Shown here piece after piece: positions 1 through 5,688 of a stretch of DNA of 8,533 bases. Below the pieces are notes generated by a model, which was given only the letters and a program-made list of their open reading frames with translations, was not told the DNA's origin and ran no database searches. The position numbers were made by a program, and so were the translations under genes. Position 1 is the stretch's first letter; the number at the start of each line of letters is the position of its first letter. The DNA comes from an uncultured Clostridium sp. (GTDB taxonomy: Bacteria; Bacillota; Clostridia; Clostridiales; Clostridiaceae), in assembly GCF_937920395.1 (NCBI RefSeq), contig NZ_CALEVF010000068.1, positions 1-8,533 on the forward strand. Direction: 5' to 3'.

Positions 1-30
1 TAATGATTTTAAAATTTTGATTAATTTATA

Positions 31-55
31 AAGAGATAGAAATATCTCTTTTTTT
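31..55 (+). terminator. Intrinsic terminator of an upstream gene
   Basis: A perfect 8-bp stem (AAGAGATA / TATCTCTT) closes on a GAAA tetraloop and runs straight into a T tract. This is a textbook Rho-independent terminator reading on the + strand. It probably ends a gene lying left of the window, and it separates that gene from the operon starting at 166. The A-rich left flank also gives a weaker version in the other direction, but no - strand gene near it needs one. Confidence 0.8.
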
Positions 56-87
56 AGTGTCTCTTAAATTATATTTTAGTTTTTTTA

Positions 88-96
88 TGTTATAAT
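88..96 (+). promoter_or_regulatory. Extended -10 promoter for the repeat protein/MoxR/VWA operon
   Basis: TGTTATAAT is a perfect TATAAT preceded by the extended -10 TGn. No good -35 box sits 16-18 bp upstream (only AT-rich sequence), which is tolerable for an extended -10 promoter. Transcription would start near 103, giving a leader of about 63 nt before the ATG at 166. No other strong promoter was seen before the next two genes, so this one probably serves all three. This is a prediction from sequence only. Confidence 0.5.
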
Positions 97-109
97 TAGT
101 GTAAATTAA

Positions 110-148
110 TAAGACATTTTAATAAAGTATTAAGCACATGATGTCTTA
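110..148 (+). promoter_or_regulatory. Inverted repeat in the 5' leader of the operon
   Basis: Perfect 8-bp arms TAAGACAT (110-117) and ATGTCTTA (141-148) are separated by 23 nt. The arms lie inside the predicted leader, and the right arm ends 4 nt before the GAGGTG ribosome binding site (153-158). It could be an RNA hairpin that affects translation, or a DNA operator just downstream of the promoter. An 8-bp match at this distance can arise by chance in AT-rich DNA. Confidence 0.3.
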
Positions 149-165
149 CAAAGAGGTGCAATAAT

Positions 166-969
166 ATGAGAGAAGATAAAGTTCTTGAGATGATAAAGAC
201 CAACCCAATTGTTATAAAAAATATTGAAAATCCTAGTGATGAGATGAAACTTATGGCGATAAAGAAAGATGGTATAATGATTCGTTATATAAAAGATCCT
301 ACAAGAAAAATGGAGGATTTAGCAATAGAAAACAATCCAAGGGTAATTGAATTTATAAAGGAACCAACTTATGATATGAAAAAACATGTTGTTTCAAAGC
401 TATGGAATACTTTGGAGTATATTGAGGATCCCTCAGAAGAATTGATAATATTAGGCATGAAACAAAAGGGATATGCAATAAAATATTCTAAAAATCCAAG
501 CGAAAAACTTCAAAAAATTGCTATAGAAAAAGATTATGATTCTATAAAATATATAGAAAATCCAAGTGAAGAAATACAGTTTTTAGCAATAAACGAAAAT
601 TATGTTGCTTTAAGGTATATAAAAAATGCAACATTAAGTGTAGAGTTATTGGCAATAAGCGAAAATGAATCAGCTATAAAATTTATTGAAAATTTAGATG
701 ATAATAAAAAGATATTATTTTTAAAAAAGAACGCATTGGTAATGAAATATATTATTAATGATCTTTCAAGGGATATTGTAGAATCGGCTTTTAAAGAGGT
801 ATTATCTAAAGAAACTGTACCAGATAAATATGTGAGAGATTTTATAAATTGTGATAGTATAAATGAGAAATACGGAAATATATCTATGGATAAAATAGTT
901 TTTATTTATAAATATGGTAGTAAAACATGTAAAAAAATAGCAGTTGATGAAAAACTCAATATGATGTAA
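166..969 (+). CDS. Uncharacterised protein of tandem 22-residue helical repeats
   Basis: I do not recognise this 267-residue protein as a named family. Residues 20-195 are eight consecutive repeats of exactly 22 residues with no insertions. The pattern is I-(E/K)-(N/D)-P-(S/T), an amphipathic stretch, a conserved (L/M)-A-I about 10-13 residues in, and (A/V)-(I/L)-(K/R)-(Y/F) at the end. Residues 4-19 are a partial first unit and units 7-8 lose the Pro. Two short helices per unit imply a small alpha-solenoid, usually a protein-binding surface. Residues 196-267 are a lysine-rich, non-repeating tail. There is no signal peptide or membrane segment, so it should be cytoplasmic. The ATG has a GAGGTG site 7 nt upstream. 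Its stop is 14 bp before the MoxR gene, so co-transcription is likely. A role as adaptor or client of the downstream ATPase/VWA pair is inferred from context alone. The repeats loosely recall DUF4116-like repeats, but I would not assign that. Confidence 0.85.
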   Translation: MREDKVLEMIKTNPIVIKNIENPSDEMKLMAIKKDGIMIRYIKDPTRKMEDLAIENNPRVIEFIKEPTYDMKKHVVSKLWNTLEYIEDPSEELIILGMKQKGYAIKYSKNPSEKLQKIAIEKDYDSIKYIENPSEEIQFLAINENYVALRYIKNATLSVELLAISENESAIKFIENLDDNKKILFLKKNALVMKYIINDLSRDIVESAFKEVLSKETVPDKYVRDFINCDSINEKYGNISMDKIVFIYKYGSKTCKKIAVDEKLNMM

Positions 970-983
970 GAAAGGATGAACAA

Positions 984-2102
984 ATGAATTTAAAAGATAC
1001 AATGTTAAGCGTAGAACTTGTTATAGAGACAAATGAAGTACCTTTAATTGTAGGAGAAAGTGGTATTGGAAAAACAGCACTCGCGAAAACTCTTTCAAAA
1101 AATAAAGGATGGAGCCTGGTTATTATAGATGGTAACCTCTTAAAAGAAGGAGAGATAGGTGGACTTCCAACAGTTGAGGATTATAGTTTTAAAGATATAA
1201 ATGGAAATGAGGTTAAATCAAAAAATACTGTTTACGCGGTTCACACAAAACTACAAGAAATAGATAAATTGATAAATGACGGTAAAGAAGTGTTTTTATT
1301 TATTGATGAAATAAATCGTTGTGAGCACACAGTGCAACAGGAACTTATGAACCTAATATTAAATAGAGAAATAAATGGATATAAGCTAGATAATAGAGTG
1401 AAAATATTAGCAGCAATGAATCCTTCTAGTAAATATGGTGAAGATTTCGATTATCAAGTAGTTGATATGGATGCAGCTCAAGAAAATAGATTTGTTTTAT
1501 TACATATGGAATGTGATCCTAAAGCTTGGATTTCATGGGCTATAGAAAATAACTTAGAGCAAAAAGTTATAGAATTCATATCTACATTTCCAGAATATCT
1601 ACTAAATAATCAAAAGGATGAGCAAATAAGAGCTACCCCTAGAAGCTACGCGCGGGTGTCTAAAGTTTATAAAATATACAAGGATAATAAAGATGCTATA
1701 CCTAAAAGAATATTTCTTAATATAATTAAAGGAAATTTAGGTAACAGAATAGCGAATGAGTTTATATCATTTACGCAGGAAGATAATGAACCTTTAATTT
1801 CTTTTGATGATGTATTTGCAGGTGAGGCATTATCACAAGAAGTAATATCTAAGGTTAAAAATGAAACTCATACTAGGTTATATTTAACAGCAAAAAATAT
1901 CATTTATACATTGGATAATAAAGTAATTCTAGACAGTGATATAAAGAGGCTTATAGAATTATTGAATATTTATCCTGTGGATTTAGGTGTAGGAATTATG
2001 CAGGATATTAAAGAAAGTAGCAATAATGTTTATAAAATGTGTTTGGAAAATGAAGCCTTTGTTGAAATGTATTTTAAGGCCTATAATCAAATAAAAGGCT
2101 AG
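984..2102 (+). CDS. MoxR-type AAA+ ATPase
   Basis: This 372-residue AAA+ protein has Walker A GESGIGKT (24-31), Walker B FLFIDEINR (104-112, D108/E109), a sensor-1 Asn in AAMNPSS (N146), a likely arginine finger in ENRF (R169), and a sensor-2 type Arg in ATPRSY (R220). The motifs and size fit the MoxR/AAA_5 group. These ATPases form hexameric rings that remodel or load cofactors into partner proteins, usually together with a VWA-domain protein from the next gene (RavA-ViaA, NorQ-NorD, CbbQ-CbbO). That arrangement is seen here. Residues about 200-372 form an alpha-helical C-terminal part. The start is ATG with AAAGGA 7 nt upstream. It lies 14 bp after the repeat-protein gene and 8 bp before the VWA gene. 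All ATPase residues I can check are intact. The substrate is unknown. Confidence 0.9.
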   Translation: MNLKDTMLSVELVIETNEVPLIVGESGIGKTALAKTLSKNKGWSLVIIDGNLLKEGEIGGLPTVEDYSFKDINGNEVKSKNTVYAVHTKLQEIDKLINDGKEVFLFIDEINRCEHTVQQELMNLILNREINGYKLDNRVKILAAMNPSSKYGEDFDYQVVDMDAAQENRFVLLHMECDPKAWISWAIENNLEQKVIEFISTFPEYLLNNQKDEQIRATPRSYARVSKVYKIYKDNKDAIPKRIFLNIIKGNLGNRIANEFISFTQEDNEPLISFDDVFAGEALSQEVISKVKNETHTRLYLTAKNIIYTLDNKVILDSDIKRLIELLNIYPVDLGVGIMQDIKESSNNVYKMCLENEAFVEMYFKAYNQIKG

Positions 2103-2110
2103 GTGAAATT

Positions 2111-3475
2111 ATGGGAAAAAATTTTGAAATCCTTAAAAGTGAGCTTTATGATGAAATTTCTAATGTGAAAAGCATAAAGAATATGCCAAGTAATTTTACT
2201 GAGGATTTCTTGAAGCTCGTCACAATGGTTAATTTTATGTTAATAGAGGATAAGGATAATTTCTATGGATATTTTCTGCTTCAAATGTCTAGAGAAATAA
2301 AATATGATATAAGTTCTCCAACAGCTGTGAATTTTAAGTTATCTAGGTTTGTTATTTACTTTAATCCGTATATTTTTTTAAACCTCACAGCAGAGCAGAT
2401 GAAAAGTAGTATAAAACATGAGATTTATCACATATTATCTTTTCATTTAAAACGTGCAAGAGGACTTAAAACAAAATATAGTACCTTGGCTATTAATATG
2501 GCAATGGATATAGTGGTTAATCAATATTTAGATTATCTTCCACCATTTGCGACAACAATAGATAATGTAAATTCAAAATATAGAATAAATCTTGAGCAAT
2601 ATATGAGCATGGAATATTATGCAAAGGAAATTCAAAAAGCCTTGAATCTATTAGAGGAAGATGATGAAAGTCAAGAGGATGACTCTAAGGATAAGCATAT
2701 AGAAAAAGAATATGATGCTAGTAAAACTCATGATTTATGGGAAGAATCTATAGAGGTTGACGAGGAAACTCTCCAAAATTTTACGCAGAAATATGCAATG
2801 CTTTCAGAAAAAGGCAAAGTACCTCTTTATTTAGAGGGAATTTTGAAGGGATTAAAAAATGAAAAAGGTGAAATTCCTTGGAATTTGTATTTAAAAAAAA
2901 TTATGGGAACATTAGAAAGTGATAAAAAAAAGACTGTTGCAAGAAGAAATAGGCGTCAACCTAACAGATTGGATCTAAGAGGAGAACTTAGGGGACATAC
3001 TGCTAGAATTACCTTGGCTATAGATGTAAGCGGCAGCATAAGCGATGAGGAGTTTAAAGGAGCAATAAAAGAAGTTTTTAATATAGTGAAAACTTATAAA
3101 CATGAAATAACTCTAATTGAATGTGATACGCAAATAAGGCAGGTATACAAGGTTAAATCTATTAATAGTATAAGAGAGCGATGTACTAGCCGTGGTGGTA
3201 CGAAATTTACACCTGTGTTTAAGTATATAAATGGTACAGATACTAATATACTAATATATTTTACGGATGGAAAAGGTGAAACAAAACTTGATGTATTACC
3301 AAAGGGCTATAAAACATTGTGGGTTATATCAGGTCGTGGTGATAAATTATCATTAAAAGAACCTTTTGGTATAATTAAAAAATTAAAGCCTGTAGAAATA
3401 ATAGAGGATACACAGGAAAGGTTAGATATAATGGTAGACGGATTTTCTATGCAAAGTCAAGAACCAATACATTAG
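2111..3475 (+). CDS. DUF2201-type VWA protein with HExxH metallopeptidase-like domain
   Basis: This 454-residue protein appears to have two domains. The N-terminal part carries HEIYH (103-107) followed by H112 and an A-M-D-x-x-V-N segment (D133), as in the putative metallopeptidase domain of DUF2201 proteins. Residues about 180-225 are a highly acidic, probably disordered linker. The C-terminal part (about 297-447) is a VWA-like domain with MIDAS motif DVSGS (D305, S307, S309), T364 in GGTKFTP and D386 in YFTDG, so metal binding should be intact. The basic stretch at about 272-290 (KKK...RRNRR) is notable. No signal peptide or membrane segment is visible. The SD AGGTG overlaps the stop codon of the MoxR gene 8 bp upstream, suggesting translational coupling. 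VWA proteins of this kind work with MoxR ATPases as substrate adaptors. Whether the HExxH site is catalytic is unknown. A large palindromic element begins 4-5 bp after its stop. Confidence 0.88.
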   Translation: MGKNFEILKSELYDEISNVKSIKNMPSNFTEDFLKLVTMVNFMLIEDKDNFYGYFLLQMSREIKYDISSPTAVNFKLSRFVIYFNPYIFLNLTAEQMKSSIKHEIYHILSFHLKRARGLKTKYSTLAINMAMDIVVNQYLDYLPPFATTIDNVNSKYRINLEQYMSMEYYAKEIQKALNLLEEDDESQEDDSKDKHIEKEYDASKTHDLWEESIEVDEETLQNFTQKYAMLSEKGKVPLYLEGILKGLKNEKGEIPWNLYLKKIMGTLESDKKKTVARRNRRQPNRLDLRGELRGHTARITLAIDVSGSISDEEFKGAIKEVFNIVKTYKHEITLIECDTQIRQVYKVKSINSIRERCTSRGGTKFTPVFKYINGTDTNILIYFTDGKGETKLDVLPKGYKTLWVISGRGDKLSLKEPFGIIKKLKPVEIIEDTQERLDIMVDGFSMQSQEPIH

Positions 3476-3479
3476 GACG

Positions 3480-3730
3480 GTAACGCGTGGTATTTCTCCT
3501 ATGTGCCTTGCAAACGAACTTTAAACTGGAAATTTGACTAAGAAATTCTAATGATTTACTCATGAAAAATTCTCTATCACTCACATTCGCCGTCCTGGCT
3601 CAGGTTCGCTAGCCTGCCTTCCTGGCAGGCTTACGAGAATTTTACATTCGTAAATCAAGAATGTCTAAGTCAAATTTCAATAGTTTTGTCGTTTCGTATT
3701 GCAAGTCACTTCGGAGAAATTCACGCTTAC
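3480..3730. repeat. Large palindromic intergenic element, copy 1
   Basis: A 251-bp imperfect inverted repeat. The outer arms match in order: GTAA-GCGTG / CACGCTTAC, ATTTCTCC / GGAGAAAT, CTTGCAA / TTGCAAG, AAATTTGACT / AGTCAAATTT and AATTCTC / GAGAATT. The whole unit can fold into one long bulged hairpin. The apex holds a perfect 7-bp hairpin, GCCTGCC-TTCCT-GGCAGGC (3612-3630). It is much richer in GC at its centre than its surroundings. A second, diverged copy lies at 5085-5370. It has no open frame and no transposase, so it resembles a MITE/REP-like element or a structured RNA. It starts 4 bp after the VWA stop and fills the gap before the convergent SemiSWEET gene. I see no clear target-site duplication. 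Confidence 0.8.
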
Positions 3731-3741
3731 TATGTGTGGAG

Positions 3742-3771
3742 GTTAAGGAAAAACACTTAAAATTCTTTAAC
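3742..3771 (+). terminator. Weak hairpin between convergent genes
   Basis: GTTAAGGAA (3742-3750) pairs with TTCTTTAAC (3763-3771) with one G-T mismatch in DNA, around a 12-nt loop, and is followed by the T-rich TTATTTATTATT. It could end + strand transcripts from the three-gene operon. The stem abuts the stop codon of the SemiSWEET gene on the other strand. The stem is AT-rich and the T tract is interrupted, so this is a weak candidate. Confidence 0.25.
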
Positions 3772-4074
3772 TTATTTATTATTCTCTAAAGTTTGGTTGT
3801 TAGTTTCTGAAGCTTTTTTATTTCTCTTTAAATCATCGATGGTGTGTTTTAGAATTATTATTGCAAATATGAGGGTTATGCCGTTGGCTAGGTATATTGA
3901 GGCTTGTTTTGTGGCAACTCCGAATATAAACCATAAGAATACGCCTATTGTAAACATTAGATACATGCTTAAGGAGATTCCTGAGGTGTTTTTAGTTTTT
4001 ATTACTTTAATTGCTTGTGGTAAAAAAGAGAGTGTTGTAAAAGCTGCAGCTATGAAGCCTATTGTTGTAATCAT
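3772..4074 (-). CDS. SemiSWEET-like (MtN3/PQ-loop) small transporter
   Basis: A 100-residue, three-helix membrane protein of the SemiSWEET family, which works as a dimer moving sugars or related small solutes across the membrane. Visible features are an N-terminal helix ending in FLPQ (Pro19-Gln20, the PQ motif), the K-T-K-x-T-S-G-I-S-L loop, a second helix with FLWFIFG, and a third helix starting Y-L-A-N. The polar tail is rich in Lys, Asn and Glu. An ATG at 4080 would extend the protein by two residues, but the AGGAGG (4081-4086) directly abuts it. The ATG at 4074 is spaced 6 nt from AGGAGG and is the better start. The gene is monocistronic, convergent with the VWA gene and divergent from truA. 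The substrate cannot be inferred. Confidence 0.88.
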   Translation of the reverse strand: MITTIGFIAAAFTTLSFLPQAIKVIKTKNTSGISLSMYLMFTIGVFLWFIFGVATKQASIYLANGITLIFAIIILKHTIDDLKRNKKASETNNQTLENNK

Positions 4075-4111
4075 TTTCATCCTCCTAAAAATATTGATAT
4101 ATATTAATTTT

Positions 4112-4120
4112 AGTATAACA
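4112..4120 (-). promoter_or_regulatory. Extended -10 promoter for the SemiSWEET gene
   Basis: Read on the - strand this is TGTTATACT: a TATACT -10 box (5 of 6) with an extended TGn. No convincing -35 lies 16-18 bp upstream. Transcription would start around 4105, leaving a leader of roughly 30 nt that contains the AGGAGG site. Confidence 0.45.
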
Positions 4121-4249
4121 GTTTTAAATGTATTTGTTATAATTATGGTGTAAGTAGCTTGTTTAAAATGTAAAAATTAGTGCATATTTAATAATAGGTC
4201 AAAGAAAGAATATTAGTTTAGTGGGCTTTACTTTACATATTATGCAAGG

Positions 4250-4272
4250 TGTAATAACGATATGTTATTACA
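4250..4272. promoter_or_regulatory. 9-bp-arm dyad upstream of truA, possible operator
   Basis: TGTAATAAC (4250-4258) and GTTATTACA (4264-4272) are perfect inverted arms around a 5-bp centre (GATAT). The length and spacing suit a homodimeric regulator. It lies in the 263-bp gap between the SemiSWEET gene and truA, about 20 bp upstream of a weak truA promoter candidate and about 130 bp from the SemiSWEET promoter. There is no T tract, so it is not a terminator. The regulator is unknown. Confidence 0.35.
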
Positions 4273-4291
4273 TAAGATATAACTAGGATGA

Positions 4292-4320
4292 TTGTCTAAG
4301 TAAATGAATAAAGTAATAAT
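4292..4320 (+). promoter_or_regulatory. Weak candidate promoter for truA
   Basis: TTGTCT (4292-4297), a 17-bp spacer and AATAAT (4315-4320) fit sigma-A at 4 of 6 and 5 of 6 positions. Transcription would begin near 4327, just before the AAGGTGG ribosome binding site (4331-4337). In DNA this AT-rich such matches are common, so treat it as a suggestion only. Confidence 0.25.
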
Positions 4321-4343
4321 TAATAAATTAAAGGTGGATATAT

Positions 4344-5084
4344 ATGAGAAATTTAAAAATGACATTAGAATTTGATGGAAGTAGATATAAAGGATGGCAG
4401 AAACAACAAGATAATGATTTAACAGTTGAAGGTAAAATTGAAAGTGCTATATCTAAAATGGTAGGGGAAACTATAGAGGTTACAGGCTGCGTGCGAACAG
4501 ATATAGGTGTGCATGCCGAGAATTACGTGGCGAATTTTCATACTGATTGTGATTTAAGGATAGAAGCTATTATGGATTATCTTAATGGAGATTTACCAGA
4601 TGATATAGTAGTGAAGTCTATGGAGTGTGCAAGTGAAAAATTTAATTCAGGATATAATATAAAATCAATTACTTATGTGTATAAAATAAGTAATAAAGAA
4701 TTAAGAAACGTGTTTAATAGAAAATATGTGTATAACTCTGAGGGAGTGCTTAATTTAGAAGAAATGAGAAGTACAGCAGAATATTTAGTTGGGACTCATG
4801 ACTTTGCGTATTTAGCTACGGCACCTACAAATAGTAAGTCTACTATAAGAACTATTAATTATATTAATATAATAGAATTAGAAGAGAATATGATTGAGAT
4901 AGAAATTAATGCTGATGATTTCTTATGGAATATGGTAAGAATCATTGTGGGTAGTCTTTTAGAAGTAGGTAAGGGAAATATAAAACCAATTGATGTTGAA
5001 AATTTATTGATTGAAACAGAAGCATCAGCATATATACCAATGGCTAAAGCTAAAGGATTGGCGTTAAGAGGCGTTGAATATTAA
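4344..5084 (+). CDS. truA: tRNA pseudouridine synthase A (TruA family), divergent
   Basis: This 246-residue protein is of normal TruA length. TruA makes pseudouridine at positions 38-40 in the anticodon arm of many tRNAs. The catalytic motif is R-T-D-I-G-V-H-A (51-58), with D53 as the expected nucleophile. Other family marks are the L-E-F-D-G-S-x-Y-K-G-W-Q start (8-19), TYVYKI (110-115), GTHDFAYLA (150-158) and FLWNMVRIIVGSLLEVGKG (193-211). The motif differs from the usual G-R-T-D-A-G-V-H-A, and the usual A-R-F-S-A region reads S-G-Y-N-I (102-106). The start ATG has AAGGTGG 6 nt upstream. It is a lone gene, whereas the main clostridial truA usually follows ecfT and precedes rplM-rpsI, so this may be a second paralogue with altered specificity. 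The family call is firm; the exact target sites are not. Confidence 0.9.
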   Translation: MRNLKMTLEFDGSRYKGWQKQQDNDLTVEGKIESAISKMVGETIEVTGCVRTDIGVHAENYVANFHTDCDLRIEAIMDYLNGDLPDDIVVKSMECASEKFNSGYNIKSITYVYKISNKELRNVFNRKYVYNSEGVLNLEEMRSTAEYLVGTHDFAYLATAPTNSKSTIRTINYINIIELEENMIEIEINADDFLWNMVRIIVGSLLEVGKGNIKPIDVENLLIETEASAYIPMAKAKGLALRGVEY

Positions 5085-5370
5085 AATCCTCCTACGTGCT
5101 TTGCATAAGAACTAAAAACTAGAAATTCAATTAACAAATTCTAATCTTTTGATTATATAAAATTCTCTATCACTCACATTCGGCGTCCTGCCTCAGGTTC
5201 GCTAGCCTGAGCCTCTGGGCAGTTCTCTGGGGGACATAACAATTATTAATTGTTATGCAACCTGAAAGGCTTACGGAAATTTTACATTCGCAAAAGCGAA
5301 TTGCTAAATGAAATTTAATAGTTTTGTCGTTTCTTATTGAAAGTCATTTCGGTGAAATTACTATGCTTAT
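5085..5370. repeat. Large palindromic intergenic element, copy 2
   Basis: The diverged second copy of the element at 3480-3730. The best conserved part is 5160-5209, matching 3567-3616 at 48 of 50 bases. The right arm also shares AATTTTACATTCG (5278-5290) and AATAGTTTTGTCGTTTC (5317-5333). It begins within a few bases of the truA stop. It is about 35 bp longer than copy 1, mostly through extra sequence at 5217-5262 that includes a 23-nt perfect palindrome. Its apex hairpin differs in sequence (CTCAGG / CCTGAG, 5192-5197 and 5206-5211). The arms again pair imperfectly over about 120 bp each. It has no coding frame. The ends are approximate. Confidence 0.75.
5235..5257. repeat. 23-nt perfect palindrome inside copy 2
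   Basis: Eleven-base arms beginning CATAACAATTA around a single central T form a perfect palindrome. It lies in the apex of element copy 2 and has no counterpart in copy 1, so it was either inserted in copy 2 or lost from copy 1. It would form its own hairpin at the tip of the larger fold. Confidence 0.7.
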
Positions 5371-5418
5371 TAAGTCGTGAGATGCTATACTGGCATCATT
5401 ATAGGTGAAGAGAAAAAA

Positions 5419-5458
5419 GATAATACTAAGGGGTTATTCCTAAGGTGTTATTTTTTTT
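5419..5458 (+). terminator. Intrinsic terminator downstream of truA and element copy 2
   Basis: The RNA can form an outer stem GAUAAUAC / GUGUUAUU (with G-U pairs), an A-A/A-A internal loop, and an inner GGGG / UCCU stem around UUAU. An 8-T run (5451-5458) follows. It ends a + strand transcript, most simply truA read through the palindromic element. A small hairpin GATGC / GCATC (5381-5397) lies just before it. Confidence 0.6.
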
Positions 5459-5462
5459 ATGT

Positions 5463-5650
5463 TTGATGTATAAATAAAGCTGAACATAATTAGAGAGATT
5501 TGCATATTCTGAGTTTAGAGGATTAAGATTGGAGCTTAAAAAAAGTGATTTTAGTGTGGAAAAAGTTAAATAAAAGGCATGAAACTGTTTACAATTTATA
5601 GATGTAAACCCTTTGATGGACAGACGTTAACGTATGTCCATTTATTTTTT
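5463..5650 (+). ncRNA. Candidate small RNA between two terminators
   Basis: No convincing open frame exists from 5459 to 5640. A moderate promoter (TTGATG at 5463-5468, 16-bp spacer, CATAAT at 5485-5490) would start an RNA near 5497. That RNA ends at the terminator at 5617-5650, giving about 150 nt. It contains a 7-bp hairpin GTTTACA / TGTAAAC (5587-5593 and 5603-5609) eight bases before the terminator stem. It matches no riboswitch or sRNA class that I recognise. A leader for marR is unlikely because the strong marR promoter lies after the terminator. This is speculative. Confidence 0.25.
5617..5650 (+). terminator. Intrinsic terminator upstream of the marR promoter
   Basis: TGGACAGACGTT (5617-5628) pairs with AACGTATGTCCA (5629-5640) with one mismatch, leaving a tight loop, followed by TTTATTTTTT. 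This is a strong Rho-independent terminator on the + strand. It insulates the marR promoter, which starts 10 bp later, from upstream transcription. Confidence 0.7.
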
Positions 5651-5659
5651 AAATATGTA

Positions 5660-5688
5660 TTGACATAAGAAATTTATGGGATTATAAT
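5660..5688 (+). promoter_or_regulatory. Consensus sigma-A promoter of the marR-ABC operon
   Basis: TTGACA (5660-5665), a 17-bp spacer and TATAAT (5683-5688) match the housekeeping consensus at all 12 positions. The expected start is about 5694-5696, giving a leader near 60 nt. A promoter this strong ahead of an efflux operon makes sense only if it is repressed, which fits the operator over its -10 box. Confidence 0.85.

Noticed and set aside
166..3475. Calling the three-gene operon an anti-phage defence system
   Set aside because: Some conflict systems use MoxR and VWA domains, but there is no effector, nuclease or toxin gene here and no defence-island neighbour. The similarity alone does not support the claim.
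3480..3730. The palindromic element as an insertion sequence or CRISPR array
   Set aside because: There is no transposase frame, no terminal target duplication that I can see, and no regular short direct repeats with spacers. It is an inverted repeat, so a non-autonomous element or RNA is the better reading.
3797..4153. A 118-codon open frame on the + strand opposite the SemiSWEET gene
   Set aside because: It is antisense to a clear membrane transporter with a strong SD. Its hydrophobic sequence mirrors that gene, and it has no ribosome binding site of its own.
5580..5669. A possible 29-residue peptide starting ATG-AAA-CTG
   Set aside because: The AAAGG lies too close to the ATG, and the frame runs through a strong terminator and into the -35 box of the marR promoter.
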